Assembly: GCF_014145675.1 (NCBI RefSeq)
Contig: NZ_JACGZW010000006.1
Coordinates: forward strand, 186,001-250,000
Direction: 5' to 3'
Source of the DNA: Amycolatopsis dendrobii
GTDB taxonomy: Bacteria; Actinomycetota; Actinomycetes; Mycobacteriales; Pseudonocardiaceae
Length of the DNA stretch: 64,000 nt
A program made the translations under genes and the position numbers. Of the stretch, positions 15,426 to 22,690 are shown in pieces. The notes beneath the pieces were generated by a model. The model was not told the origin of the DNA. It saw only the letters and a program-made list of their open reading frames with translations, and ran no database searches. Numbering within the stretch: the first letter of the stretch is position 1; the number at the start of each line of letters is the position of its first letter.

Positions 15426-17969
15426 TCAGGCGAGGACGACGCGGGCCAGTTCCGCCGGGCTCGCCAGCAGCGGGTGTTTCGGCAGCACCCGCACCGTGTA
15501 GCCGACCGAGCCCGCGCGCGGCAGGCGCAGGGTCGCGGCGAACGCGCCGATTCCGTCCGGCGTCATCGGGACCTGCACCGCGTCCGCGAGTTCGTCCCCG
15601 TCGCCGACCTGGCCCACCACGGCTTGGATGTCCACTTCGGACGGTTCGAGACCGGCGAGGTCGATCCGGGCGCGGATGGTGACCTCGGTGCCCACCACGA
15701 GCCGTTCGGTGTGGTCGTACTGGAGTTCGGCGTCGAAGATCCGCACGCGCGGCCACGCGACTTCCAGTTTGGTGCGGTAGTCGGCCAGCGAAAGCGCGCC
15801 CTGGTGGCCGTTGTCGGTGGCGGCGGTGACCATCCTCGACGCGGGCAGGTAGCCGGAATCCACGTACTCGCGGACCATGCGCGACGCCTGCACTCGCGGG
15901 CCCAGCGTTTCGAGCGTGTGCCAGACCATCGCGAGCCAGCCGGTCGGCACGCCGTCCGCGCCGGTGTCGTAGTAGAGCGGCGCGATCTGCTGGCCGAGCA
16001 GGTCGTACAGCGCCGCGGCTTCGAGGTCGTCGCGGCGGAGCGGGTCGGTGACGCCGTCCGCCGTAGGAATCGCCCAGCCGTTCGAGCCGTCGTAGCACTC
16101 GTCCCACCAACCGTCCTTGATGGACAGGTTCAGGCCGCCGTTGAGCGCAGACTTCATGCCCGACGTGCCGCACGCCTCCAGTGTCCGCACGGGGTTGTTC
16201 AGCCACACGTCGCAGCCGCGGTAGAGGTAGCGGGCCATCGACATGTCGTAGTCCGGCAGGAAGACGATGCGGTGGCGCACCGCGGGGTCGTCGACGAACC
16301 GCACGATCTGCTGGATCAGCTGCTTGCCGTTCTCGTCGGCGGGATGCGATTTGCCGCCGATCACGATCTGGATCGGCCGTTTTTCGTCCAGCAGCAGCGC
16401 GCGCAGCCGGTCCGGGTCGCGCAGCATCAGCGTGAGCCGCTTGTACGTCGGCACGCGGCGGGCGAAGCCGACGGTCAGCACGTCCGGGTCGAAAACGCGG
16501 TCGGTCCAGCCCAGTTCCAGTGCTGAGGCGCCACGCTGCATCCACGCCGCCCGCACCCGCCGCCGGACCTCGCCGACCAGCTTCTCGCGCAGTTCCCGGC
16601 GCAGTTCCCACAGCTGCTGGTCGCTGACGCCGTCGCGCAGCGAACTGTCCGGCGTGCGGCCCTCGTGGCCGAACTCCTCGTGGTTGCCGCCGAGCAGCGC
16701 GCTCAGCTCGCGCGCCACCCACGTCGGCCCGTGCACGCCGTTGGTGATCGACGCGATCGGCACCTCGGCGTCGTCGAAACCGGGCCACAGGCGGGAAAAC
16801 ATCCGGCGCGTGACGCGGCCGTGCAGCTCGGAGACACCGTTTGCACGCTGTGCCAGACGCAGCCCCATGTGCGCCATGTTGAACAGGCCGGGGTTGTCCT
16901 CCGCGCCGAGTTGCAGCACGCGGCGGACGTCGACGTCCGGGACGAGCCTGCCGTCGGAGAAGTAGCGCTGCACGAGGTCGACCGGGAAGCGGTCGATGCC
17001 CGCGCTGACCGGTGTGTGCGTGGTGAACACGGTGCCGGCGCGGACCGCGGGCAGCGCCTCGTCGAAGGCGAGCCCGTCGGACTGGATGATCTCGCGGGCG
17101 CGCTCCAGCCCGAGGAATCCGGCGTGCCCCTCGTTGGTGTGGAACACCTTCGGCTGCGGATGCCCGGTCAGCTCGCAGAACTTCCGCACCGCGCGGAACC
17201 CGCCGATGCCGGCCAGGATCTCCTGCCGGATCCGGTGGTCGGCGTCGCCGCCGTACAGCCGGTCGGTGACCGAGCGGAGGTCCTCGTCGTTGGCCTCGAT
17301 GTCGGTGTCGAGCAGCAGCAGCGGGATCCGGCCGACGCGGGCCCGCCACATCTGCGCGCGCAGGTCGCGCCCGCCTGGCATGGCGACCTCGACCAGCACC
17401 GGGCGGCCGTCCTCGGTGACCAGTTCCAGCGGGAACGCGTTCGGGTCGATCACCGGGTAGTGCTCGACCTGCCAGCCGTCGAGCGACAGGCCCTGGCGGA
17501 AGTAGCCGGACCGGTACAGCAGGCCCACACCGACCATCGGGACGCCGAGGTCCGAGGCCGCCTTGAGGTGGTCGCCGGCGAGCACGCCGAGGCCGCCGGA
17601 GTAGTTCGGCAGCGCCTCGGTGACCCCGAATTCCATCGAGAAGTACGCGACCGCCCGCGGCAGGCCGTCATCGGTGCGCCGCTGGTACCAGCGCGGTTCG
17701 GTGAGGTAGCGCTCCAGCCCGGCCGCGGCCTCGCGGGTGCGGTTCAGGAAGTCCTCGTCCTTCGCCAGTTCTTCGAGCCGTTCCGGCGGCAGCGCGGTGA
17801 GCATGCGCAGCGGGTCGCGGATCTTGTTGAAGAGTTCGGCGTCCATCGAGGCGAACAGGTCGCGCGTCGGCGGATGCCAGGTCCAGCGAAGGTTGGTCGC
17901 GAGTGCGCCGAGCCCGGCGAGCGGCTCGGGCAGGCTGGCGCGGACGGTGAACCGGCGGACTGCACGCAT
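15426..17969 (-). CDS. glgP: Alpha-glucan (maltodextrin) phosphorylase, GT35
   Basis: PLP-dependent phosphorolysis of alpha-1,4-glucans to glucose-1-phosphate. 847 aa, the long bacterial/archaeal type with a DUF3417-like N-terminus (LAGLGALATNLRWTWHPPT). Other marks are FSMEFGVTEALPNYSGGLGVLAGDH, HTNEGHAGFLGLER and the PLP-lysine loop ACGTSGMKSALNGG. The start at 17969 (MRAVRRFTVRAS) is taken because similar proteins begin there. The frame is open about 75 codons further, across the promoter shared with the peptidase gene. Its role is glycogen or maltodextrin turnover. Confidence 0.92.
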   Translation of the reverse strand: MRAVRRFTVRASLPEPLAGLGALATNLRWTWHPPTRDLFASMDAELFNKIRDPLRMLTALPPERLEELAKDEDFLNRTREAAAGLERYLTEPRWYQRRTDDGLPRAVAYFSMEFGVTEALPNYSGGLGVLAGDHLKAASDLGVPMVGVGLLYRSGYFRQGLSLDGWQVEHYPVIDPNAFPLELVTEDGRPVLVEVAMPGGRDLRAQMWRARVGRIPLLLLDTDIEANDEDLRSVTDRLYGGDADHRIRQEILAGIGGFRAVRKFCELTGHPQPKVFHTNEGHAGFLGLERAREIIQSDGLAFDEALPAVRAGTVFTTHTPVSAGIDRFPVDLVQRYFSDGRLVPDVDVRRVLQLGAEDNPGLFNMAHMGLRLAQRANGVSELHGRVTRRMFSRLWPGFDDAEVPIASITNGVHGPTWVARELSALLGGNHEEFGHEGRTPDSSLRDGVSDQQLWELRRELREKLVGEVRRRVRAAWMQRGASALELGWTDRVFDPDVLTVGFARRVPTYKRLTLMLRDPDRLRALLLDEKRPIQIVIGGKSHPADENGKQLIQQIVRFVDDPAVRHRIVFLPDYDMSMARYLYRGCDVWLNNPVRTLEACGTSGMKSALNGGLNLSIKDGWWDECYDGSNGWAIPTADGVTDPLRRDDLEAAALYDLLGQQIAPLYYDTGADGVPTGWLAMVWHTLETLGPRVQASRMVREYVDSGYLPASRMVTAATDNGHQGALSLADYRTKLEVAWPRVRIFDAELQYDHTERLVVGTEVTIRARIDLAGLEPSEVDIQAVVGQVGDGDELADAVQVPMTPDGIGAFAATLRLPRAGSVGYTVRVLPKHPLLASPAELARVVLA

Positions 17970-18097
17970 GGTCAGCGACGATATCCGGCTCGCTTCGCGC
18001 GCGCTCGCACCCCACTTCGGGGATTGTCCGCGCGTTGCGCCATCCGGGTCAGTAATGTCCGGGTTCGTTGTCGGGACGCGGATGGGAACGAGGGAAC

Positions 18098-19540
18098 ATG
18101 AGCCGAGGGGGACGCCGGTACGCGCTGGTCGCGCTGGTCGCCGCGACCGTGCTGGGGACGGCCGCGTGCGGGGACAAGGCTCCTCCGGCGACACCGGGCG
18201 CCGGGAACGTCGCCGGGCTGCCGGTCACGCACTTCGAGAGCGGGCTGCGGACCGACGCGCCGCGGCCGGATCTGCGGGTCAAGAACGCCAGCGGCGGCGA
18301 GGACGACCAGCTCGCCACCGCCGCGATCGCGGACGTGCAGGCGTACTGGACCGAGGCGCTGCCCGCGGAGTTCGGCGGCAAGCGGTTCGAGCCGGTCAAA
18401 TCGCTGCTGTCCTACGACTCGAAGCGCGACACCGAGGACACCGCGTGCGGCAGCGTCAAGCAGCTGGTGAACGCCTTCTACTGCGCGGGCGACGATTCGG
18501 TGGCGTGGGACCGCGGCGTGCTGCTGCCGATGCTGCGCAAGCGGTTCGGGCCGATGTCGGTGGTGACCGTGCTGGCGCACGAGTTCGGCCACGCGATCCA
18601 GTACCGGCTCGGGGCGACGGCGGGGATTTCGAAGTCGACGCCCACCGTCGTGAAGGAACAGCAGGCGGACTGCTTCGCCGGCGGGTACTTCCGGTGGGTC
18701 GCCGAGGACAAGAGCAAGTTCTACCGGGTGTCGACCGCGGAGGGGCTGGACCAGATCCTGGCCGCGATGTTCTTCATCCGCGACCAGGCCGGGACCAGCG
18801 CGACGGACCGGCAGGCGCACGGCACGGCGTTCGACCGGACGTACGCGTTCCAGGCCGGGTTCGAGAAGGGGCCGAAGGAATGCGCGGGGATGAACGCGCA
18901 GAACGTGCAGAAGCGGTTGACTGAGCGGCCGTTCGACTCGGGCGACAAGGGCAAGGGCGACACCCGGTTCGGCGAGCAGACGGTGACGGATCTGAAGGCC
19001 AGCCTTGACGAGGCGTTCAAGGGCGCGGGCGTGCAGGGGCCGCAGTTCCGGGCCGGGCCGGGGAGCTGCCCTGGCGGGCCGAGCACGCCGCCCGCGTCTT
19101 ATTGCCCCAACGACAACACGGTGACCTTCGATCAGCGGGCGCTGGAGAAGCTGGCCGAGCCGGTGGACCAGGAAGCCGAGATGGCCGGCCGGGCCGGCGG
19201 CGGGCTGGGCGACTTCGCCGCCTTCGCCGAGTTGGCGTCGCGGTACGCGATCGGGGTCCAGAAGGGCGTGGGGGCGTCGATCGATACGCCTAACGCCGGC
19301 TTGCGGACCGCGTGCCTGGTGGGGGCTTGGGCGGCGTTCTCGAATCATCCGACGGGCGGGGTGAAGCTGAAGTTGTCGTCCGGAGACCTGGACGAGGCGA
19401 TCGCGGATCTGCTCCGGCCGGACGGGCTGGTGTCGGCGAACGTGAACGGGGAGCGGCCGGACAGCGGGTTCGACCGGGTCGAGGCGCTGCGCCGCGGCTA
19501 CCTCGAGGGGTCGTCTTCCTGCTCGAAGCAGTACCCCTGA
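18098..19540 (+). CDS. Neutral zinc metallopeptidase, YpfJ-like, lipoprotein
   Basis: Membrane-anchored putative zinc peptidase of 480 aa. The lipobox LGTAAC (cysteine about residue 25) follows a basic start and hydrophobic helix. The catalytic motif is VLAHEFGHAIQYR (HExxH) with a downstream glutamate in KEQQADCFAGGYF, as in the YpfJ/neutral zinc metallopeptidase family (PF04228). It has extra C-terminal Cys-rich parts. Start: ATG with GAGGG 5 bp upstream. It is divergent from glgP. The target protein is unknown. Confidence 0.9.
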   Translation: MSRGGRRYALVALVAATVLGTAACGDKAPPATPGAGNVAGLPVTHFESGLRTDAPRPDLRVKNASGGEDDQLATAAIADVQAYWTEALPAEFGGKRFEPVKSLLSYDSKRDTEDTACGSVKQLVNAFYCAGDDSVAWDRGVLLPMLRKRFGPMSVVTVLAHEFGHAIQYRLGATAGISKSTPTVVKEQQADCFAGGYFRWVAEDKSKFYRVSTAEGLDQILAAMFFIRDQAGTSATDRQAHGTAFDRTYAFQAGFEKGPKECAGMNAQNVQKRLTERPFDSGDKGKGDTRFGEQTVTDLKASLDEAFKGAGVQGPQFRAGPGSCPGGPSTPPASYCPNDNTVTFDQRALEKLAEPVDQEAEMAGRAGGGLGDFAAFAELASRYAIGVQKGVGASIDTPNAGLRTACLVGAWAAFSNHPTGGVKLKLSSGDLDEAIADLLRPDGLVSANVNGERPDSGFDRVEALRRGYLEGSSSCSKQYP

Positions 19541-19547
19541 CAGCGGA

Positions 19548-19579
19548 AAGGGCCGCACCGTTCCGGTGCGGCCCTTTTT
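19548..19579. terminator. Rho-independent terminator between convergent genes
   Basis: Arms GGGCCGCACC/GGTGCGGCCC with a short loop are followed by TTTTT on the plus strand. A matching A-run before the stem lets it also work for the minus-strand YbbN-like gene, which ends 8 bp away. Confidence 0.88.
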
Positions 19580-19586
19580 CGTCGGC

Positions 19587-20561
19587 TCAGAACAACGCGC
19601 TCGCCAGGTCGCGGCGGGCCTTCCCGACGCGCTCGTCCGACGGGTCGAAGAGCTCGAACAGCGCGACCAGGTGTTCGCGGACGCGGTTGCGATCGTCCCC
19701 GGCAGTGCGGCGGACGACGTCGACCAGGCGGCGGAACGCGCCTTCGACGTCCTGCTCGGCGATGTCCAGGTCAGCGGCCGCGAGCTGGGCGTCGATGTCC
19801 TTCGGGTCGGCTTCGGCCTTCTCGCGGGCGCTGGGGTCGGCGGCTTCGGCGCGGGCGGTGAACTTGACCTGGGCCAGCGCGTTCTTCGCCAGCTCGTTGG
19901 CCGGTTCGGCGTCCAGGATGCGCTCGTACGCGGCCTGCGCGGCGGCGTAGTCGCCTCGCTCGAAGGCGTCCTCGGCCTCGGTGAAGCGCGGGTCCTCCGG
20001 CTCTTCGACCGGACCGCGGGCTTCCTCGGCGGCGCGGATGCCGGGCAGGCGGTCGCGCAGGGCGTCGAGCAGCGAGCCCAGCCACTTGCGGATCTCCGGC
20101 TCCGGCAGCGCGCCGGAGAAGGCGTCCACGGGCTGGCCGCCGGCGATCGCGACCACGGTCGGGACCGATTGCGCGCCGAACGCCTGCGCGATGCGCGGGT
20201 TCGCCTCGACGTCGACCTTCGCGAGCACCCAGGCGCCGCCGCTCTCGCCCGCGAGCCGCTCCAGCACGGCGGTCAGCTGCTGGCACTGTTCGGAGAACCC
20301 GGCCCACAGGTCGACGACCACGAGCTGGTTGAGGGAAAGTTCGACGACGGACTGGAAGGTCGCCTCGGTGACCTCGAGCACCGTGTCCGACGACGGGGCC
20401 GGAGTGCCGCCCGGCTGTCCTGCCCCCGCCGTCGACGGCGGCTGGTTCCGGGACGCCTCCGCCCTGGCTTTGAGCGCGGACAGGTCGACCGCGCCGGACA
20501 ACGCGGCGGACATGGCCGCTGAGTTCGCTGCAGATCCGCGTGGGTGTGTCACGCCCTCCAT
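19587..20561 (-). CDS. YbbN-like thioredoxin/TPR co-chaperone
   Basis: 324-aa protein with a thioredoxin fold (about residues 60-165) and TPR-like helices (about 200-320, DAFERGDYAAAQAAYERILD). The usual WCGPC is replaced by WAGFSEQCQQL, so only one active-site cysteine remains and it cannot act as a normal disulfide reductase. That matches E. coli YbbN/CnoX, a holdase and co-chaperone. The first about 55 residues are Ala/Pro-rich and disordered. The true start may be a few codons later (MSAALSGAVD). Confidence 0.87.
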   Translation of the reverse strand: MEGVTHPRGSAANSAAMSAALSGAVDLSALKARAEASRNQPPSTAGAGQPGGTPAPSSDTVLEVTEATFQSVVELSLNQLVVVDLWAGFSEQCQQLTAVLERLAGESGGAWVLAKVDVEANPRIAQAFGAQSVPTVVAIAGGQPVDAFSGALPEPEIRKWLGSLLDALRDRLPGIRAAEEARGPVEEPEDPRFTEAEDAFERGDYAAAQAAYERILDAEPANELAKNALAQVKFTARAEAADPSAREKAEADPKDIDAQLAAADLDIAEQDVEGAFRRLVDVVRRTAGDDRNRVREHLVALFELFDPSDERVGKARRDLASALF

Positions 20562-20668
20562 CCTGGCACGCCTCGCCGCGAGAGTTCAGCGGCAGCCCCG
20601 AGGTTCGCTTTTGGCATGAGCAGTCCGCTGAGGCATGCTCTGCGCGAGGACAACGAGGAGGCCGCAGG

Positions 20669-21076
20669 ATGCTCAGCCGGCGCAACGTCACGGTGGCCGT
20701 CGCCGTCGTGGTCGCGGTGGCGTGGATCGCCAGCATCACGGCATCCGTCGCGCACCAGGACCCGCCCGGCGCGGCGTCCCCGCCGGAACTGCGCACGGAG
20801 CTGACCGCCGCGCTGAGCGGACGGGACGCGGACGCGCTCGCCGGGCTCTTCGACGTCCCCGGATCCGGCGGGGACGACCTTGCCAAGGACTACGTCGGCG
20901 TCCTCAAGGACGGGAACGCGCGCGACATCTCGGTGCAGCTCGCGCCGGACGAGCGCGCGCCGACCACGGTTATTGTGCGCGGGAAGACCGGCGCGGGCGA
21001 GCAGTTCAGCTATCGGCTCGCCGTGACCAGCGCCAAAGGACGCTGGACCGTCGCCTTCACCCCGCCGATTCCCTAG
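20669..21076 (+). CDS. Hypothetical membrane-anchored protein
   Basis: 135 aa with one N-terminal membrane helix (VTVAVAVVVAVAWIASITASV) and an outside domain of about 105 residues. That domain begins PPELRTELTAALSGRDADAL and ends WTVAFTPPIP, a layout like small NTF2/SnoaL-type or DUF4878 domains. I cannot name a family. The ATG is preceded by GAGGAGGCCGCAGG. It is divergent from the YbbN-like gene and converges with the thiamine-binding-like gene one base after its stop. Confidence 0.7.
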   Translation: MLSRRNVTVAVAVVVAVAWIASITASVAHQDPPGAASPPELRTELTAALSGRDADALAGLFDVPGSGGDDLAKDYVGVLKDGNARDISVQLAPDERAPTTVIVRGKTGAGEQFSYRLAVTSAKGRWTVAFTPPIP

Positions 21077-21077
21077 C

Positions 21078-21383
21078 TCAGCCCTCGCGCAGATGCGCTT
21101 CCACCCGCTCGACCTTCGCGGTGAGCTGGCCCGAGTCGTAGCCGGGGCGGATGTCGGCCTTCAGCACCAGCCCGACGCGCGCCGAGCCCTCGCCCGCGGC
21201 TTCCACCGCCTTCTTCACCACTGCCATCACGGAGTCCCAGTCGCCTTCGATCTCCGTGAACATGGAGCTGGTCGAGTTCGGCAGCCCCGATTCGCGCACC
21301 ACCTTCACCGCGCGCGAGACGGCCTCGCTCACTCCGCCGTCCGGTTCTCCCGCCGAGGGGCTCACGCTGAACGCGACGATCAT
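21078..21383 (-). CDS. MTH1187-type thiamine-binding-like protein
   Basis: Small 101-aa protein of the MTH1187/YkoF-like family, ferredoxin fold. It begins MIVAFSVSPSAGEPDG, and continues with PNSTSSMFTEIEGDWDSVMAVV and GLVLKADIRPG as in family members. These bind thiamine or its precursors in some species. The start at 21383 has GGAAA 6 bp upstream. An upstream in-frame GTG has none. It is divergent from the MarR gene. Confidence 0.87.
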   Translation of the reverse strand: MIVAFSVSPSAGEPDGGVSEAVSRAVKVVRESGLPNSTSSMFTEIEGDWDSVMAVVKKAVEAAGEGSARVGLVLKADIRPGYDSGQLTAKVERVEAHLREG

Positions 21384-21454
21384 GCGGCTTTCCTTTCCCT
21401 GTTCCCGCAGGGCGACCCCCACGACCGGGGTACCCGCTGGTAGCTTCGGTTGCC

Positions 21455-21955
21455 ATGAACCGTCCGCTGCCGTTCGATCCGATCGCCCGTGCCGCGCAGC
21501 TGTGGGAAGACCGGATCGGCCCGGCCGGAACCATGGCCGCGGTCACCGGTGTGATGCGGGTGCAGCAGATCATCCAGTCGGCGGTCGACGGCGCTCTCAA
21601 GCCGCACGGCCTCACCTTCGCCCGCTACGAGGCGCTAGTGCTGCTCACCTTCTCCCGCAACGCGCGGCTGCCGATGCGGGTGATGGGCGAACGGCTGCAG
21701 CTGCATCCCACCAGCGTCACCAACATAGTGGACCGGCTCGAGCGCGACGGGCTCGTGAAGCGCGTGCCGCATCCGACCGACCGGCGCACGACGCTCGTCG
21801 AGATCACCGACGAGGGGCGCGCGCTGCGGGAGACCGCCACCGCCGCGGTCACCGGCATCGACTTCGGGCTCACCGGGCTCACCGAGCGGCAGGTGGAGCA
21901 GCTGACCGAACTGCTCACCAAGGTGCGCAAGTCGGCGGGCGATTTCACCTCGTGA
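21455..21955 (+). CDS. MarR-family transcriptional regulator
   Basis: 166-aa winged-helix regulator. The helix-turn-helix RVMGERLQLHPTSVTNIVDRLERDGLV and the wing HPTDRRTTLVEITDEG are characteristic. The N-terminal and C-terminal helices form the dimer. Its neighbour across a terminator is the DUF3817 gene in convergent orientation, and the MTH1187 gene is divergent. The divergent promoter (21384-21454) is the natural target. Confidence 0.92.
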   Translation: MNRPLPFDPIARAAQLWEDRIGPAGTMAAVTGVMRVQQIIQSAVDGALKPHGLTFARYEALVLLTFSRNARLPMRVMGERLQLHPTSVTNIVDRLERDGLVKRVPHPTDRRTTLVEITDEGRALRETATAAVTGIDFGLTGLTERQVEQLTELLTKVRKSAGDFTS

Positions 21956-21960
21956 CGCGC

Positions 21961-21991
21961 GAAGGGCCCGCGCGGTTCGCACGGGCCCTTC
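21961..21991. terminator. Terminator hairpin between marR and the DUF3817 gene
   Basis: Perfect 10-bp arms GAAGGGCCCG/CGGGCCCTTC with an 11-nt loop start 5 bp after the marR stop. The DUF3817 gene ends 15 bp beyond, so the hairpin lies between two convergent genes. Confidence 0.8.
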
Positions 21992-22006
21992 GGGAAAAGC
22001 GGAAGA

Positions 22007-22375
22007 TCAGACGCCGACCGGCTCCTGCGCGCGGACGAAGAGTCCGACGCCGCCGTGGGTCAGCCGCTGCGGGCCGTCGAGCTTGCCGTTGCGCAGGGCC
22101 CACTTCTCGAACAGCCAGGTGAACAGCGGCGGGATGCTCGCGAGCAGCGCCAGCACCAGGGTCTTGCCCCGCCAGCCCAGCGGCTTGGCCACGGACAGGG
22201 AGACGATCACGTACAGGGCGAAGACGACGCCGTGCACCATGCCGAGGACGGGCACGCCGCCCTCGTTAGACGCGTCGACGACGTACTTGAGAAACATCCC
22301 GATCAGCAAGCCGAGCCAGGACAGAGCCTCGGCGACTGCGGCCACGCGGAACACGAGAGCGGCCTTGCTGGACAC
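22007..22375 (-). CDS. DUF3817 integral membrane protein
   Basis: 122 aa with three predicted membrane helices: ALVFRVAAVAEALSWLGLLIG, VLGMVHGVVFALYVIVSLSV and TLVLALLASIPPLFTWLFEKW. The order and the HG pair match DUF3817, a small actinobacterial membrane family of unknown function. GTG start at 22375 with AGGAGG 5 bp upstream. The frame stays open further up but without a site. Confidence 0.88.
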   Translation of the reverse strand: MSSKAALVFRVAAVAEALSWLGLLIGMFLKYVVDASNEGGVPVLGMVHGVVFALYVIVSLSVAKPLGWRGKTLVLALLASIPPLFTWLFEKWALRNGKLDGPQRLTHGGVGLFVRAQEPVGV

Positions 22376-22507
22376 GACATCCTCCTGTGCGTCACCCGGT
22401 GCGTGCTGACTGCACACACAAAAAACACGTCCGACGCGACTGTCCAAGGCGGACGGAAACCGCCTGGCGTCAACAGCGCTGTCGAACGAGTATGAGACCA
22501 GTGTGAG

Positions 22508-22554
22508 GCGTGACCGGCCTCACCGGAACACCGGGGCCCGTGACTCTGGTCACG
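22508..22554. promoter_or_regulatory. Two Crp/GlxR-like sites 33 bp apart
   Basis: GTGA-N6-TCAC occurs at 22508-22521 and again at 22541-22554, both inside longer inverted repeats. Centre spacing is 33 bp, about three helical turns. They lie in the 315-bp gap 22376-22690, 130-180 bp upstream of the DUF3817 start. Apart from a terminator at 22631, I see nothing else in this gap. Assignment to a cAMP-receptor protein is from motif only. Confidence 0.4.
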
Positions 22555-22630
22555 AGCGATCAGGGCAAAGGTCTGCACCAATTCCGGACAGGGGGCGGAA
22601 ACGGGCGGGAAATGCCCGGTTAACGGGAAA

Positions 22631-22665
22631 GACCGCCTCCCGATCCCAGGATCCGGGAGGCGGTC
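22631..22665. terminator. Terminator hairpin after the first GH92 gene
   Basis: Near-perfect 16/17-bp arms begin GACCGCCTCCCG, with a two-base loop. On the minus strand the stem is followed by TTTCCC. It lies 26 bp past the GH92 stop codon. Confidence 0.82.
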
Positions 22666-22690
22666 TTCACCGACTGTCCTGCCGCGATCA

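Noticed and set aside
15426..18194. 922-aa version of the alpha-glucan phosphorylase
   Set aside because: The extra residues cross the divergent promoter and the start of the peptidase gene. Family similarity begins at the 17969 start.
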